DNA from: Streptomyces sp. NBC_01408 | Lineage (GTDB): Bacteria; Actinomycetota; Actinomycetes; Streptomycetales; Streptomycetaceae | DNA length: 64,000 bases | NCBI RefSeq assembly: GCF_026340255.1 | Contig: NZ_JAPEPJ010000001.1 | Coordinates: 930,001-994,000 of the forward strand | Direction of reading: 5' to 3' | Part shown: positions 9,477 to 19,441 of the stretch, one piece after another | Position numbering within the stretch: the stretch's first letter is position 1 | Layout: each line of letters opens with the position of its first letter | Made by a program: the position numbers and the translations under genes | The notes under the pieces: model-generated | Databases searched by the model: none | Told to the model about the DNA's origin: nothing | The model's input: the letters and a program-made list of their open reading frames with translations, nothing else

Positions 9477-11980
9477 GCGCCCACCTCCGCAGTGGTGTCA
9501 CCGGCGTCGGCGGGGGTCGCCGGTCCGATCCGGACGAGGGTGCCCGGGCGGGCCCCGGTGTCGGCGAGGACACCGGAGCCGGTGGAGTTCATCGGGAGCC
9601 AGACCACCCGGTCGGGCATCTCGGTGATCCGCAGCGGGAGTTCCACGGAGCCGGCCGGGCCGGTGACCGCGAGGACGTCGCCGTTCTTGACGCCCGTCTC
9701 GGCGGCCGTCGCGGCCGAGAGCCGTGCGCTCGCCTCGTGGCGGGTGCCGGCCAGGGCCTCGTCGCCGTCCTGGAGCCGGCCCTGGTCGAGGAGGAGCCGG
9801 TGGCCCGCGAGGACCGCCTCGCCCGCTCCGGGGCGGGGCAGCGCCGTCGGGTCGGTGGACTGCTCGGTGGCGAGCTCGCCCTCCCAGGGGCCGAGCCGTT
9901 CCAGCTCCCGGCGTACGGAGTGCACGTCGGGCAGCGCGATCGGCCGGTCGGCGGCGTCGGCCAGCAGGTGCAGCACGCGGGCGTCGGCGGGGGCGAGGCG
10001 GCGGGTCATCTGGTCGGGCTTGAGCGCGGCCTCGAACGGCCGGACCCTGCCCTCCCAGTTGATGAAGGCGCCCGCCTTCTCGACGACCGCGGCCACCGGG
10101 AAGACCACGTCCGCGTGGTCGGTGACCGCGCCGGGCCGCAGTTCCAGGGAGACCACGAAGGCCTCCTGGAGGGCGATCCGCGCGCGGGCCGGGTCCGGCA
10201 GGTCGGTGACCTCCACGCCCGCGACCAGCAGCGCGGACAGCTCGCCCGAGGCCGCGGCCTCGACGATCTGGCCGGTGTCGCGGCCGTAGCGGTGCGGGAG
10301 CTCGTCCAGTCCCCAGGCGGTGGCGACCTCGTCGCGGGCCCGCGGGTCGGTGGCCGGGCGGCCGCCGGGCAGCAAGGACGGCAGGGCGCCCGCCTCGACG
10401 GCGGCCCGCTCCCCGGCCCGGCGCGGGATCCACACCAGCGCGGCCCCGGTCGCGGTGGCGGCCCGGACGGCGGCGGTCAGCGCGCCGGGCACCCCGGCGA
10501 GGCGCTCCCCGACGACGATGACGGCGCCGGGCCGGCGCAGCGCGTCGGCGGCTTCGGCTCCGCCGGCCTCCAGGCCGGTCCGGGAGGCCAGGGCGTCGAG
10601 CCACTCGGGCTCGGTGCCGGGGGCGGCGGCCAGCAGGGTGCCGCCGGCCTTGTCCAGGCCCCGGGTGGCGAAGGGGGCCAGGGCGAAGGTCCGCTGCTTG
10701 TGCTTGCGGTGGGCCTTGCGCAGCCGCAGGAAGACCCCGGGGGCCTCCTCCTCGGCCTCGATGCCGACGAGCAGCACCGCGGGCGCCGCCTCCAGCGAGG
10801 CGTACGTGACACCGCCGCCGTCGAGGTCCTTGCCGGTGCCGGCCACGGTGGCGGCCAGGAACTCGGCCTCCTCCGCGCTGTGCACGCGGGCCCGGAAGTC
10901 GATGTCGTTGGTGTCGAGCACCACCCGCGCGAACTTGGCGTACGCGTAGGCGTCCTCGACGGTGAGCCGGCCTCCGGTCAGCACTCCGGCGCGGCCGCGC
11001 GCGGCGGCGAGTCCGGCGGCCGCTGCCTCCAGGGCCTCGGGCCAGCTCGCGGGCTCCAGGACCCCGGCCGCGCTCCGCACGAGCGGGGTGGTCAGCCGGT
11101 CCCGCTGCTGGGCGTAGCGGAATCCGAAGCGGCCCTTGTCGCAGACCCATTCCTCGTTGACCTCGGGGTCCTCGGCGGCCAGCCGGCGCAGCACCTTGCC
11201 GCGGCGGTGGTCGGTCCGGGTCGCGCAGCCGCCCGCGCAGTGCTCGCACACGCTCGGGGAGGAGACGAGGTCGAAGGGGCGGGAGCGGAACCGGTAGGCG
11301 GCCGAGGTCAGCGCGCCCACCGGGCAGATCTGGATGGTGTTGCCGGAGAAGTACGACTCGAACGGGTCGCCCTCGCCGGTACCGATCTGCTGGAGCGCGC
11401 CACGTTCGAGCATCTCGATCATCGGGTCGCCGGCCACCTGGTTGGAGAAGCGCGTGCAGCGCGCGCACAGCACGCACCGCTCGCGGTCCAGGAGCACCTG
11501 GGTGGAGATGGGGACCGGCTTCTCGTACGTGCGCTTGCGTCCCTCGAAGCGGGACTCGGCGTTGCCGTGCGACATCGCCTGGTTCTGCAGCGGGCACTCG
11601 CCGCCCTTGTCGCAGACGGGGCAGTCCAGCGGGTGGTTGATGAGCAGCAGCTCCATCACCCCGCGCTGGGACTTGTCGGCGACCTGGGAGGTGAGCTGGG
11701 TCTTGACGACCATGCCGTCGGTGCAGGTGATGGTGCAGGAGGCCATCGGCTTGCGCTGGCCCTCGACCTCGACGATGCACTGGCGGCAGGCGCCGACCGG
11801 GTCGAGGAGGGGGTGGTCGCAGAACCGGGGGATCTCGATGCCGAGCTGTTCGGCGGCCCGGATGACGAGCGTGCCCTTGGGCACCGACAGTTCGACTCCG
11901 TCGATGGTCAGCGACACCGTGTTCTCGGGCGGCACCGCCGGTTCTCCTCCGGAGGGGCCGGCGGACGTGGTGACGGTCAT
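9473..11980 (-). CDS. nuoG: NADH-quinone oxidoreductase subunit G
   Basis: 835 residues starting [12 protein letters not shown]. The N-terminal [2Fe-2S] domain has [15 protein letters not shown]. It is followed by the [17 protein letters not shown] and RCVLCARC cluster motifs and by a [11 protein letters not shown] cluster at the start of the molybdopterin-oxidoreductase-like region. The long C-terminal part is poorly conserved and Ala/Gly-rich, as usual for this subunit. The frame runs upstream to 12091, but the start at 11980 has AGGAGG at correct spacing and overlaps the stop of a small upstream frame. Confidence 0.95.
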   Translation of the reverse strand: MTVTTSAGPSGGEPAVPPENTVSLTIDGVELSVPKGTLVIRAAEQLGIEIPRFCDHPLLDPVGACRQCIVEVEGQRKPMASCTITCTDGMVVKTQLTSQVADKSQRGVMELLLINHPLDCPVCDKGGECPLQNQAMSHGNAESRFEGRKRTYEKPVPISTQVLLDRERCVLCARCTRFSNQVAGDPMIEMLERGALQQIGTGEGDPFESYFSGNTIQICPVGALTSAAYRFRSRPFDLVSSPSVCEHCAGGCATRTDHRRGKVLRRLAAEDPEVNEEWVCDKGRFGFRYAQQRDRLTTPLVRSAAGVLEPASWPEALEAAAAGLAAARGRAGVLTGGRLTVEDAYAYAKFARVVLDTNDIDFRARVHSAEEAEFLAATVAGTGKDLDGGGVTYASLEAAPAVLLVGIEAEEEAPGVFLRLRKAHRKHKQRTFALAPFATRGLDKAGGTLLAAAPGTEPEWLDALASRTGLEAGGAEAADALRRPGAVIVVGERLAGVPGALTAAVRAATATGAALVWIPRRAGERAAVEAGALPSLLPGGRPATDPRARDEVATAWGLDELPHRYGRDTGQIVEAAASGELSALLVAGVEVTDLPDPARARIALQEAFVVSLELRPGAVTDHADVVFPVAAVVEKAGAFINWEGRVRPFEAALKPDQMTRRLAPADARVLHLLADAADRPIALPDVHSVRRELERLGPWEGELATEQSTDPTALPRPGAGEAVLAGHRLLLDQGRLQDGDEALAGTRHEASARLSAATAAETGVKNGDVLAVTGPAGSVELPLRITEMPDRVVWLPMNSTGSGVLADTGARPGTLVRIGPATPADAGDTTAEVGA

Positions 11981-12069
11981 GCGGCCACCTCCTGGTGGGT
12001 CGGGGCTGGGGTCACGGCGGCGGGGCTGCTGCCGATCGCGGCGGGGCCGCTCCGCAGAGCGTCGGTCAT
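11977..12069 (-). CDS. Possible 30-residue reading frame coupled between nuoF and nuoG
   Basis: An ATG overlaps the nuoF TGA (ATGA at 12066-12069) and opens 30 codons beginning [13 protein letters not shown] and ending THQEVAA. The TGA overlaps the nuoG ATG in the same way. The AGGAGG that serves nuoG lies inside its last codons. The peptide is Ala/Pro-rich with no recognisable domain. It may be a real small protein, a device that carries ribosomes across the gap, or a chance open frame. Confidence 0.4.
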   Translation of the reverse strand: MTDALRSGPAAIGSSPAAVTPAPTHQEVAA

Positions 12070-13424
12070 CGCGCCGCCTCCGGCTTGGCATCGGCCCAGA
12101 GCGTGGACCTCGAAGGATCGAAGGGGCAGCCCTTGCCCGTGATGTGCTGTTCGTACTCCTCGCGGAAGTACTTGAGCGAGGAGAAGATGGGGCTGGCCGC
12201 GCCGTCGCCGAGCGCGCAGAAGGACTTGCCGTTGATGTTGTCGGCGATGTCGTTCAGCTTGTCGAGGTCGGACATGACGCCCTTGCCCGCCTCGATGTCG
12301 CGCAGCAACTGGACCAGCCAGTAGGTGCCTTCGCGGCAGGGGGTGCACTTGCCGCAGGACTCGTGGGCGTAGAACTCGGTCCACCGGGTGACGGCCCGCA
12401 CCACGCAGGTGGTCTCGTCGAAGCACTGGAGCGCCTTGGTGCCGAGCATCGAGCCGGCCGCGCCGACGCCCTCGTAGTCCAGCGGGACGTCGAGGTGCTC
12501 GTCCGTGAACATCGGGGTGGAGGAGCCGCCCGGGGTCCAGAACTTCAGCCGGTGCCCGGGGCGCATCCCGCCGCTCATGTCGAGGAGCTGGCGCAGGGTG
12601 ATGCCGAGGGGGGCCTCGTACTGGCCGGGGCCGGCGACGTGCCCGGAGAGCGAGTACAGGGTGAAGCCGGGGGACTTCTCGGTCCCCATCGACTTGAACC
12701 AGTCCTTGCCCTTGTGCAGGATCGCGGGAACCGAGGCGATGGACTCCACGTTGTTGACGACAGTGGGGCAGGCGTAGAGCCCCTCGACGGCAGGGAAGGG
12801 AGGACGCAGCCGGGGCTGACCGCGCCGGCCTTCGAGGGAGTCGAGCAGTGCCGTCTCCTCGCCGCAGATGTACGCGCCCGCTCCCGCGTGCACCGTGATG
12901 TCGAGGTCGAGCCCGCTCCCCAGGATGTCCTTCCCGAGGTATCCGGCCTCGTACGCCTCGCGCACCGCCTCGTGCAGGCGCCGCAGGACCGGTACGACCT
13001 CGCCGCGCAGGTAGATGAAGGCGTGCTGCGAGCGGATGGCGTAGCACGCGATGATCATTCCCTCGATGAGGGAGTGCGGATTGGCGAAGAGCAGCGGGAT
13101 GTCCTTGCAGGTGCCCGGCTCCGACTCGTCCGCGTTGACGACGAGGTAGTGCGGCTTTCCGTCGCCCTGCGGGATGAACTGCCACTTCATTCCGGTGGGG
13201 AAGCCCGCGCCGCCGCGTCCGCGCAGACCCGAGTCCTTCACGTACGCGATGAGGTCGTCCGGGGTCATCGCGAGGGCCTTGCGCAGGCCCTCGTAGCCCT
13301 CGTGGCGCCGGTAGGTCTCCAGCGTCCACGACCGGGGCTCGTCCCAGAAGGCCGACAGGACGGGAGCGAGGAGCTTCTCCGGGCTCGTCCCGTTCTTGCT
13401 GAGTTCGGTGGACACGGACATCAC
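12066..13424 (-). CDS. nuoF: NADH-quinone oxidoreductase subunit F (NADH/FMN site)
   Basis: 452 residues. The nucleotide/FMN site is visible as [16 protein letters not shown] and [11 protein letters not shown]. The [20 protein letters not shown] segment and the [4Fe-4S] motif [12 protein letters not shown] near the C-terminus complete the family signature. The subunit oxidises NADH and passes electrons via FMN to NuoE and NuoG. The first codon is GTG at 13424, overlapping the nuoE TGA; an ATG follows directly as second codon and could equally be used. Confidence 0.97.
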   Translation of the reverse strand: MMSVSTELSKNGTSPEKLLAPVLSAFWDEPRSWTLETYRRHEGYEGLRKALAMTPDDLIAYVKDSGLRGRGGAGFPTGMKWQFIPQGDGKPHYLVVNADESEPGTCKDIPLLFANPHSLIEGMIIACYAIRSQHAFIYLRGEVVPVLRRLHEAVREAYEAGYLGKDILGSGLDLDITVHAGAGAYICGEETALLDSLEGRRGQPRLRPPFPAVEGLYACPTVVNNVESIASVPAILHKGKDWFKSMGTEKSPGFTLYSLSGHVAGPGQYEAPLGITLRQLLDMSGGMRPGHRLKFWTPGGSSTPMFTDEHLDVPLDYEGVGAAGSMLGTKALQCFDETTCVVRAVTRWTEFYAHESCGKCTPCREGTYWLVQLLRDIEAGKGVMSDLDKLNDIADNINGKSFCALGDGAASPIFSSLKYFREEYEQHITGKGCPFDPSRSTLWADAKPEAAR

Positions 13425-14182
13425 TCCCCTCCCTCGGTGCCGGTCTCGTCACGGCTCTCGCCGCGTGCCTCGCCCCGCGGGTGCACGATCGGGGTGCGCG
13501 GGGACTCCCCGCGGGCGATGCGCAGGCCGATCAGGGAGGCGTGCCCGGCGCCGCCGGTGGCCTCGACCGCGCCCTCGCGCTCGTCCGGGAACCCGGCCAG
13601 GATCCTGGCGGTCTCCTTGTACGTGCACAGCGGCGCGCCCCGGGTCGGCTCGACCGGGCGGCCGGCCAGCAGGTCGTCGACCATGGCCTTGGCGGACTCG
13701 GGGGTCTGGTTGTCGAAGAACTCCCAGTTGACCATCACCACGGGGGCGAAGTCGCAGGCCGCGTTGCACTCGATGTGTTCGAGGGTGACCTTGCCGTCGG
13801 GGGTGGTCTCGTTGTTGCCGACCCCGAGGTGCTCCTTGAGCTCCTCGAAGATGGCGTCCCCGCCCATCACCGCGCACAGGGTGTTGGTGCAGACGCCGAC
13901 CTGGTAGTCCCCGGAGGGCTTGCGCCGGTACATCGTGTAGAAGGTCGACACCGCCGTCACCTCGGCGGTGGTCAGCCCCAGCACCTCCGCGCAGAAGCGG
14001 ACGCCGGTGCGGGAGACGTAGCCCTCCTCGGACTGGCACAGGTGCAGCAGGGGCAGCAGCGCGGAGCGGCTGTCGGGGTAGCGGGCGATGAGGTCCTTGG
14101 CGTCCGCTTCGAGGCGCTCGCGGACCTCCGCCGGGAAGTCCGGGGCGGGCAGCTGGGGCATACCCAGCGAGATCTCTGTCAT
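13421..14182 (-). CDS. nuoE: NADH-quinone oxidoreductase subunit E ([2Fe-2S])
   Basis: 253 residues starting [15 protein letters not shown]. Thioredoxin-like [2Fe-2S] subunit; the four cluster cysteines are in CTNTLC and the ECNAAC segment. A C-terminal extension of roughly 60 low-complexity residues follows the conserved domain. The ATG at 14182 overlaps the nuoD TGA, which fixes the start although the frame is open further upstream. Confidence 0.96.
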   Translation of the reverse strand: MTEISLGMPQLPAPDFPAEVRERLEADAKDLIARYPDSRSALLPLLHLCQSEEGYVSRTGVRFCAEVLGLTTAEVTAVSTFYTMYRRKPSGDYQVGVCTNTLCAVMGGDAIFEELKEHLGVGNNETTPDGKVTLEHIECNAACDFAPVVMVNWEFFDNQTPESAKAMVDDLLAGRPVEPTRGAPLCTYKETARILAGFPDEREGAVEATGGAGHASLIGLRIARGESPRTPIVHPRGEARGESRDETGTEGGE

Positions 14183-15519
14183 CGGTCGACGCCTCCCATC
14201 ACGGGGTCGATGGAGGCGACGGCGACGATGACGTCGGCGACCTGGCCGCCCTCGCACATCGCGGCCATGGCCTGCAGGTTGGTGAAGGACGGGTCGCGGA
14301 AGTGGACCCGGTAGGGGCGGGTGCCTCCGTCGGAGACGACGTGGACGCCGAGTTCGCCCCTGGGCGACTCGACAGCCGCGTAGGCCTGCCCGGCGGGGAC
14401 CCGGAAGCCCTCGGTCACCAGCTTGAAGTGGTGGATGAGGGCTTCCATGGAGGTGCCCATGATGTTCCTGATGTGGTCGAGCGAGTTGCCGAGGCCGTCC
14501 GGGCCCATCGCCAGCTGCGCGGGCCAGGCGATCTTCTTGTCGGCGACCATGACCGGTCCCGGCTCCAGCCGCTCCAGGCACTGCTCGACGATCCGCAGGG
14601 ACTGGCGCATCTCCTCCAGGCGGATCAGGAACCGCCCGTAGGAGTCGCAGGTGTCGGTGGTCGGTACGTCGAACTCGTAGTCCTCGTAGCCGCAGTACGG
14701 GTCCGACTTGCGCAGGTCGTGCGGCAGGCCGGCCGAGCGCAGGACCGGGCCGGTGGCGCCCAGCGCCATGCAGCCGGTGAGGTCGAGGTAGCCGACGTCC
14801 TGCATGCGGGCCTTGAAGATGGGGTTGCCGGTGGCGAGCTTGTCGTACTCCGGCAGGTTCTTCTTCATGGTCTTCACGAACTCGCGCAGCTGGTCGACCG
14901 CGCCCGGGGGCAGGTCCTGGGCGAGGCCGCCGGGGCGGATGAACGCGTGGTTCATGCGCAGGCCGGTGATCAGCTCGAAGACGTCGAGGATCAGCTCGCG
15001 GTCGCGGAAGCCGTAGATCATGATCGTGGTGGCGCCCAGCTCCATGCCGCCGGTGGCGATGCACACCAGGTGGGAGGAGAGCCGGTTGAGCTCCATCAGC
15101 AGGACGCGGATGACGGTGGCGCGGTCCGGGATCTGGTCGGTGATGCCGAGCAGCCTCTCGACGCCCAGGCAGTACGCCGTCTCGTTGAAGAACGGCGTCA
15201 GGTAGTCCATGCGCGTGACGAAGGTGGTGCCCTGCGTCCAGTTCCGGAATTCGAGGTTCTTCTCGATGCCGGTGTGCAGGTAGCCGATGCCGCAGCGGGC
15301 CTCGGTGACCGTCTCGCCGTCGATCTCCAGGATCAGGCGGAGCACGCCGTGGGTGGACGGGTGCTGGGGCCCCATGTTGACGACGATCCGCTCGTCGTCG
15401 GCCTTGACGGCCGACTGGACGATCTCGTCCCAGTCGCCGCCGGTGACGGTGTAGACGGTGCCTTCGGTGGTCTCGCGCGCGGAGGCGTGGTCTTCTGCTC
15501 GATTCGAGGTGGGGGACAT
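14179..15519 (-). CDS. nuoD: NADH-quinone oxidoreductase subunit D
   Basis: 446 residues, the 49-kDa-type subunit that forms the quinone reduction site with NuoB. Signature segments are [32 protein letters not shown] and [10 protein letters not shown]. The N-terminal ~40 residues before the conserved core are variable, so an internal start is possible. The start abuts the nuoC stop with a 1-nt overlap. Confidence 0.96.
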   Translation of the reverse strand: MSPTSNRAEDHASARETTEGTVYTVTGGDWDEIVQSAVKADDERIVVNMGPQHPSTHGVLRLILEIDGETVTEARCGIGYLHTGIEKNLEFRNWTQGTTFVTRMDYLTPFFNETAYCLGVERLLGITDQIPDRATVIRVLLMELNRLSSHLVCIATGGMELGATTIMIYGFRDRELILDVFELITGLRMNHAFIRPGGLAQDLPPGAVDQLREFVKTMKKNLPEYDKLATGNPIFKARMQDVGYLDLTGCMALGATGPVLRSAGLPHDLRKSDPYCGYEDYEFDVPTTDTCDSYGRFLIRLEEMRQSLRIVEQCLERLEPGPVMVADKKIAWPAQLAMGPDGLGNSLDHIRNIMGTSMEALIHHFKLVTEGFRVPAGQAYAAVESPRGELGVHVVSDGGTRPYRVHFRDPSFTNLQAMAAMCEGGQVADVIVAVASIDPVMGGVDR

Positions 15520-16289
15520 CAGCTGTACGACCTCCGCTGGTCGGGAGCCGGGATCTGGGCGCCCTTGTACTCGACGGGGATGCCGCCGAGCGGGTAGTCC
15601 TTGCGCTGCGGGAAGCCCTGCCAGTCGTCCGGCATCATGATCCGGGTGAGGGCCGGGTGCCCGTCGAAGACGAGACCGAAGAAGTCGTACGCCTCCCGCT
15701 CGTGCCAGTCGTTGGTCGGATAGACCGCGACGAGCGAGGGGAGGTGCGGGTCGGCGTCCGGGACGGACACCTCCAGCCGCACGATCCGGCCGTGGGTGAG
15801 CGAGCGCAGGTGGTAGACGGCGTGCAGCTCGCGGCCCGCGTCGTGCATCGGCACCGTGCCCGGGAAGTGCACGCCCGAGACGCCGGTGCAGAGCTCGAAG
15901 CGCAGGGCCGGGTCGTCGCGCAGGGTGCGCGCGACCCGTACGAGGTGCTCGCGGGCGATGTGGAGGGTGAGCTCCCCCCGGTCCACGACCACCTTCTCGA
16001 TCGCGTTCTCGGGGAGCAGGTCCTGCTCCTCCAAGGCGCCCTCCAGCTCGTCCACGACCTCGTCGAAGTACGAGCCGTAGGGCCGGGCGGACGGGCCCGG
16101 GAGGGCGATCGTGCGGACCAGGCCGCCGTAGCCGCTGGTGTCCCCGCCGCCCGCTGCGCCGAACATGCCCTTGCGGACGCCGATGACCTCGGGTCCCTGG
16201 GCGCGGGGCGCAGGGACGTTGCTGCCGTTGGCCTCGCCGTTGCCGTTGCCGCCGTTGGTGCCGTTCTCCGGCTCCTGGGTCTCGCTCAC
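15519..16289 (-). CDS. nuoC: NADH-quinone oxidoreductase subunit C
   Basis: 256 residues, the 30-kDa-type subunit. The conserved C-terminal segment is [17 protein letters not shown], followed by [24 protein letters not shown]. The first ~55 residues are an Asn/Gly-rich low-complexity leader seen in many Streptomyces NuoC. Overlaps nuoB by 4 nt. Confidence 0.96.
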   Translation of the reverse strand: MSETQEPENGTNGGNGNGEANGSNVPAPRAQGPEVIGVRKGMFGAAGGGDTSGYGGLVRTIALPGPSARPYGSYFDEVVDELEGALEEQDLLPENAIEKVVVDRGELTLHIAREHLVRVARTLRDDPALRFELCTGVSGVHFPGTVPMHDAGRELHAVYHLRSLTHGRIVRLEVSVPDADPHLPSLVAVYPTNDWHEREAYDFFGLVFDGHPALTRIMMPDDWQGFPQRKDYPLGGIPVEYKGAQIPAPDQRRSYS

Positions 16290-16840
16290 CGGAGCAGCCC
16301 CTTCATCTCAATGGTGGGGAGGGCCTTGAGGGCCGCCTCCTCCGCCTCGCGTGCCGCCTCTTCCCGGTTCACGCCGAGCTTGCCGCCCTGGATCTTCTGG
16401 TGGAGCTTGAGGATCGCGTCCAACAGCATCTCGGGGCGCGGCGGGCAGCCGGGCAGGTAGATGTCGACCGGGACGATGTGGTCGACGCCCTGGACGATGG
16501 CGTAGTTGTTGAACATTCCGCCCGAAGATGCACAAACCCCCATGGAGATGACCCATTTGGGATCGGGCATCTGGTCGTACACCTGCCGCAGTACCGGCGC
16601 CATCTTCTGGCTGACCCGGCCGGCCACGATCATCAGATCGGCCTGGCGCGGCGAGCCGCGGAAGACCTCCATGCCGAAGCGGGCCAGGTCGTAGCGGCCC
16701 GCCCCCGTCGTCATCATCTCGATGGCGCAGCAGGCGAGGCCGAAGGTCGCGGGGAAGACGGATGACTTGCGCACCCAGCCCGCGGCCTGTTCGACGGTGG
16801 TCAGCAGAAAGCCGCTCGGCAGCTTCTCTTCCAGTCCCAT
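16286..16840 (-). CDS. nuoB: NADH-quinone oxidoreductase subunit B ([4Fe-4S] N2 site)
   Basis: 184 residues, the PSST-type subunit holding terminal cluster N2. Cluster cysteines appear in [20 protein letters not shown] and [14 protein letters not shown]. Length and order are normal. It follows nuoA after 15 nt. Confidence 0.97.
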   Translation of the reverse strand: MGLEEKLPSGFLLTTVEQAAGWVRKSSVFPATFGLACCAIEMMTTGAGRYDLARFGMEVFRGSPRQADLMIVAGRVSQKMAPVLRQVYDQMPDPKWVISMGVCASSGGMFNNYAIVQGVDHIVPVDIYLPGCPPRPEMLLDAILKLHQKIQGGKLGVNREEAAREAEEAALKALPTIEMKGLLR

Positions 16841-16855
16841 GGGAAATTCAGCCCC

Positions 16856-17215
16856 TCAGTCCCATTCCAGGCCGCCGCGGCGCCACACGTAGGCGTAGGC
16901 GACGAAGACGGTGAGCACGAAGAGCAGCATCTCGACGAGCCCGAAGATCCCCAGGGAGTCGAAGGTGACGGCCCAGGGGTAAAGGAAGACGACCTCGATA
17001 TCGAAGATGATGAAGAGCATCGCCGTCAGGTAGTACTTGATGGGGAAGCGGCCGCCGCCGGCCGGCATCGGAGTCGGCTCGATGCCGCACTCATACGCTT
17101 CAAGCTTTGCCCGGTTGTACCGTTTTGGACCGATCAGCGTGGCCATGACCACGGAGAAGATCGCAAACCCTGCGCCGAGGGCGCCGAGCACGAGGATGGG
17201 CGCGTACGCATTCAC
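16856..17215 (-). CDS. nuoA: NADH-quinone oxidoreductase subunit A
   Basis: 119 residues with three membrane helices; conserved segments are YECGIEP, KYYLTAMLFIIFDIEVVFLYPWA and the C-terminal helix. The frame extends upstream to 17293, but the GTG at 17215 has AAGGAG eight bases before it and gives the family N-terminus (NAYAPILVLGALGAG). The longer form would also begin inside the Rex-like operator. First gene of the operon. Confidence 0.95.
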   Translation of the reverse strand: MNAYAPILVLGALGAGFAIFSVVMATLIGPKRYNRAKLEAYECGIEPTPMPAGGGRFPIKYYLTAMLFIIFDIEVVFLYPWAVTFDSLGIFGLVEMLLFVLTVFVAYAYVWRRGGLEWD

Positions 17216-17278
17216 GCTCCTCGCTCCTTCCAGTCGTCCTTGACCGTTGGACCGCTGCGCCGGCGTCGAACGCTTCCA

Positions 17279-17294
17279 TGTGAGGCAGTTCACA
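17279..17294. promoter_or_regulatory. Rex-type operator upstream of nuoA
   Basis: TGTGAGGCAGTTCACA is a 16-bp dyad (TGTGA and TCACA arms) matching the consensus bound by the NADH-sensing repressor Rex in Streptomyces (TGTGAACGCGTTCACA). On the minus strand a TAGGAT -10-like hexamer (17311-17316) lies just upstream of it, so a bound repressor would sit over or just downstream of the predicted start point. No convincing -35 was found. Confidence 0.75.
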
Positions 17295-17316
17295 AGCCGG
17301 ACTGCTGCGCATCCTA

Positions 17317-17735
17317 TGCCTGCTCCTCTGTGATCTGCGACACGGGTAGCAACAACGAGTTTGTGATCTCCACCACCTGACGAACGATCATGAAGTCCGA
17401 TGAGTGGTGATCTTCATACGCGAAGCAGCCACATGATCACCAAAGGTGACATCCGACCCCGTTACCGCAGGTAGGAAGCGTGCCGCCCTATCAAACGATG
17501 GCCAGCACAGGCAAATTGGCGAGAGCCGCACGCCGCGTGGTAAGGGAATCCGCGTCGCCCGGTTGAGGGAGGGCGCGCATGCGGAGGTGGACGCGGGGCA
17601 GAGGAGGGGTGCGGCGGCCGCCCGCGTGTGCGTCCGTTCACGAACCCCCGCGCACGCCTCCGGCCGGCCCGCCCCCCGGTTTCCCGACGACCTCTTCACA
17701 ACGGGATCACGGACGGGCCACAGCGTCCGCACAGC
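17317..17735. other. Non-coding stretch between the nuoA promoter and the Crp-like site
   Basis: I see no credible gene here: open frames on both strands lack ribosome sites and family features. The stretch is less G+C-rich near 17340-17470 and holds a short TCACC-AAA-GGTGA dyad around 17436-17449. It probably carries divergent promoter and leader sequence for nuoA and the NlpC/P60 gene. Confidence 0.5.
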
Positions 17736-17746
17736 GTGACGCAAAT

Positions 17747-17760
17747 GTGACCTGCGTCAC
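17747..17760. promoter_or_regulatory. Crp-like site upstream of the NlpC/P60 gene
   Basis: GTGACCTGCGTCAC fits the Streptomyces Crp pattern GTG-N6-GNCAC exactly. It lies within a larger inverted repeat (17736-17743 with 17753-17760). It is about 240 bp before the hydrolase start. Crp is known to influence germination and wall-hydrolase genes in Streptomyces, so the position is plausible, but binding is inferred. Confidence 0.5.
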
Positions 17761-17999
17761 TCGGAATCACCGCTACCGAAAGCGGGCTTGGCCATCTGTC
17801 CAGCGGGATGGTAGGCCGAGGATCAATCGGGACTTATTGCGGAAACCCCATGATCACAGCCTTGTGAAGGCCTGTCCGTTTCGCCCGATACGGCGTCAAT
17901 GAGCGGCGCGGCACGCCCGGTTAGCCCCCTTCGCGCACAACTGTGGCGCAACCCACGTTTCTTGAAGGGAACCCGGACCCCCTGATAGCGGTTGTACTC

Positions 18000-18866
18000 A
18001 TGTCCCACACCGCTCACATACCCAGCCACCGGAAGCCCCGCCGCAGCGCCTCGAAGCTCGCGGTCCGCGCCGGAGTTGCCGGTGGCGTCCTCAGCACCCT
18101 GGCGATGGCCGGCACGGCGAGCGCGTCCCCGTCCGAGCCCGTGGCCGAGACGACGCTCGAAATGCCGGTCCTCGACGTCGACCTGGCCGCCGAGGTCTCC
18201 TCCGCCGTCACCACCGCCGCCGAGAACACCCGCGCGGCCGCCGTCGAGGGCGAACTGACCGCCCAGGAGGAGAGCGCCCGCACCGGCGCCGCCGCCGAGG
18301 CGAAGAAGGCCAAGGAAGACGCCCAGCAGAAGGCCGACGCCGAGAAGAAGGCGAAGGACGAGGAAGCCCGCAAGGCCGAGGCCGAGCGCGCCAACCGCAG
18401 CACCGCGCGCGCCTCGCTGAGCACCAAGTCCGCCGACTCCACGGGCTCGACCGGCTCGACCGGCTCCTCCGCCACCCCGAGCAAGTCCGGCACCGTCACC
18501 GCCCCGGCCACCGGCTCCGCCGCGGCCATCGTGAACTTCGCCCGCGCCCAGGTCGGCAAGGCGTACGTCATGGGCAGCACCGGCCCGTCCTCGTACGACT
18601 GCTCCGGCCTCGTGCAGGCCGCCTACCGCCAGGCCGGCGTCACCCTGCCACGCGTCTCGGGTGCCCAGTCCTCGATGGGCACCTCGGTCTCGCTGAGCAA
18701 CCTCCAGCCGGGCGACATCCTGTACTGGGGCAGCCGCAGCAACTCGTACCACGTCGCCATCTACGTAGGCGGCGGCAAGTTCATCGGCGCGCAGAACCCC
18801 AGCACCGGCATCGTCGAGCGCACCATGGACTACGACAAGCCGTCGGGCGCCGTCCGCATCCTCTGA
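18000..18866 (+). CDS. Secreted NlpC/P60 peptidoglycan endopeptidase
   Basis: 288 residues starting MSHTAHIPSHRKPRR. An N-terminal signal segment (AGVAGGVLSTLAMAGTASA) is followed by a long Ala/Lys/Glu-rich helical, coiled-coil-like region (about residues 60-140), a Ser/Thr/Gly linker, and a C-terminal NlpC/P60 domain (about residues 175-288). The catalytic Cys is in YDCSGLVQAAY and the His in NSYHVAIYVGGG. Such enzymes cut D-Glu-mDAP bonds in wall peptides. A GTG 19 codons upstream is in frame, but the chosen ATG gives the usual family N-terminus, although no clear Shine-Dalgarno precedes it. The gene is divergent from nuoA and ends at a strong terminator. Confidence 0.93.
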   Translation: MSHTAHIPSHRKPRRSASKLAVRAGVAGGVLSTLAMAGTASASPSEPVAETTLEMPVLDVDLAAEVSSAVTTAAENTRAAAVEGELTAQEESARTGAAAEAKKAKEDAQQKADAEKKAKDEEARKAEAERANRSTARASLSTKSADSTGSTGSTGSSATPSKSGTVTAPATGSAAAIVNFARAQVGKAYVMGSTGPSSYDCSGLVQAAYRQAGVTLPRVSGAQSSMGTSVSLSNLQPGDILYWGSRSNSYHVAIYVGGGKFIGAQNPSTGIVERTMDYDKPSGAVRIL

Positions 18867-18887
18867 GCCCCGCTCGGACCCCAGCAC

Positions 18888-18940
18888 GGCCGAAGGGCCG
18901 GTACTCCCCCGCTCGGGGGTGGAGTACCGGCCCTTCGGCC
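18888..18940 (+). terminator. Strong hairpin terminator after the NlpC/P60 gene
   Basis: Perfect 20-bp stem (18888-18907 with 18921-18940) with a 13-nt loop that can itself fold through CCCCC/GGGGG. Confidence 0.8.
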
Positions 18941-19019
18941 TGCCGTGCGCGAGCGGCCGGGGCCCTGCGAAGATGACCGCGGCGCGCCTTGACCGTTCGA
19001 CACCTGGAGGTGGTGGTCC

Positions 19020-19310
19020 ATGAGCGCAATGCCGTACGGGGACCACGGCGCCGGCGACCGCGCAGCCGACCCCACCGCCACCCCCGCCGCGCTCGGCCTG
19101 GGCCTGCTGGCCGCGGGAGGCTGGCTGCTGACCACCGCCCGCCCGTGGCACGGGCCCGGCCACCCGCTGACCCTGGGGCTCGGCTGGGCCGCCTCGGGGG
19201 CCCTGCTGCTGTGCGGGCTGGTGCTGGTGGCCCGCTGCGTGCGGGCCGTGCACGCCGGGGACGCGGCGGAAGCGGACGAAGCCGGTGAACCCGGCGAAGC
19301 GGACGGCTGA
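19020..19310 (+). CDS. Small two-helix membrane protein of unknown function
   Basis: 96 residues. GGAGG lies nine bases before the ATG. Two hydrophobic segments (about residues 22-38 and 50-72) are joined by a short polar loop containing ARPWHGPGHP, and the tail is acidic with a Glu/Asp/Ala repeat. I recognise no family. It stands alone between the NlpC/P60 gene and the minus-strand reductase. Confidence 0.7.
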   Translation: MSAMPYGDHGAGDRAADPTATPAALGLGLLAAGGWLLTTARPWHGPGHPLTLGLGWAASGALLLCGLVLVARCVRAVHAGDAAEADEAGEPGEADG

Positions 19311-19441
19311 CACCGCCCGGTCCGGATGCCACGGACGCCGGGCAGCCCGAAACGGCGCGCGGGCCGACCGAACCGGCGCGTGCGAAGACCGAACCGGCGC
19401 GCGGGCCGGCTGGAGTCGCCGGCCCGCGCGGGGCGGGTCGC

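Noticed and set aside
2853..17215. Gene breaks in the nuo operon suggested by very long alternative frames
   Set aside because: All 14 subunits are intact; the long alternative frames are shadows caused by G+C bias.
17388..17744. 118-codon open frame upstream of nuoA on the minus strand
   Set aside because: No family features and poor start context; it covers the promoter and Crp-like region.
17943..17999. GTG start 19 codons upstream for the NlpC/P60 protein
   Set aside because: It would add residues before an otherwise typical signal peptide.
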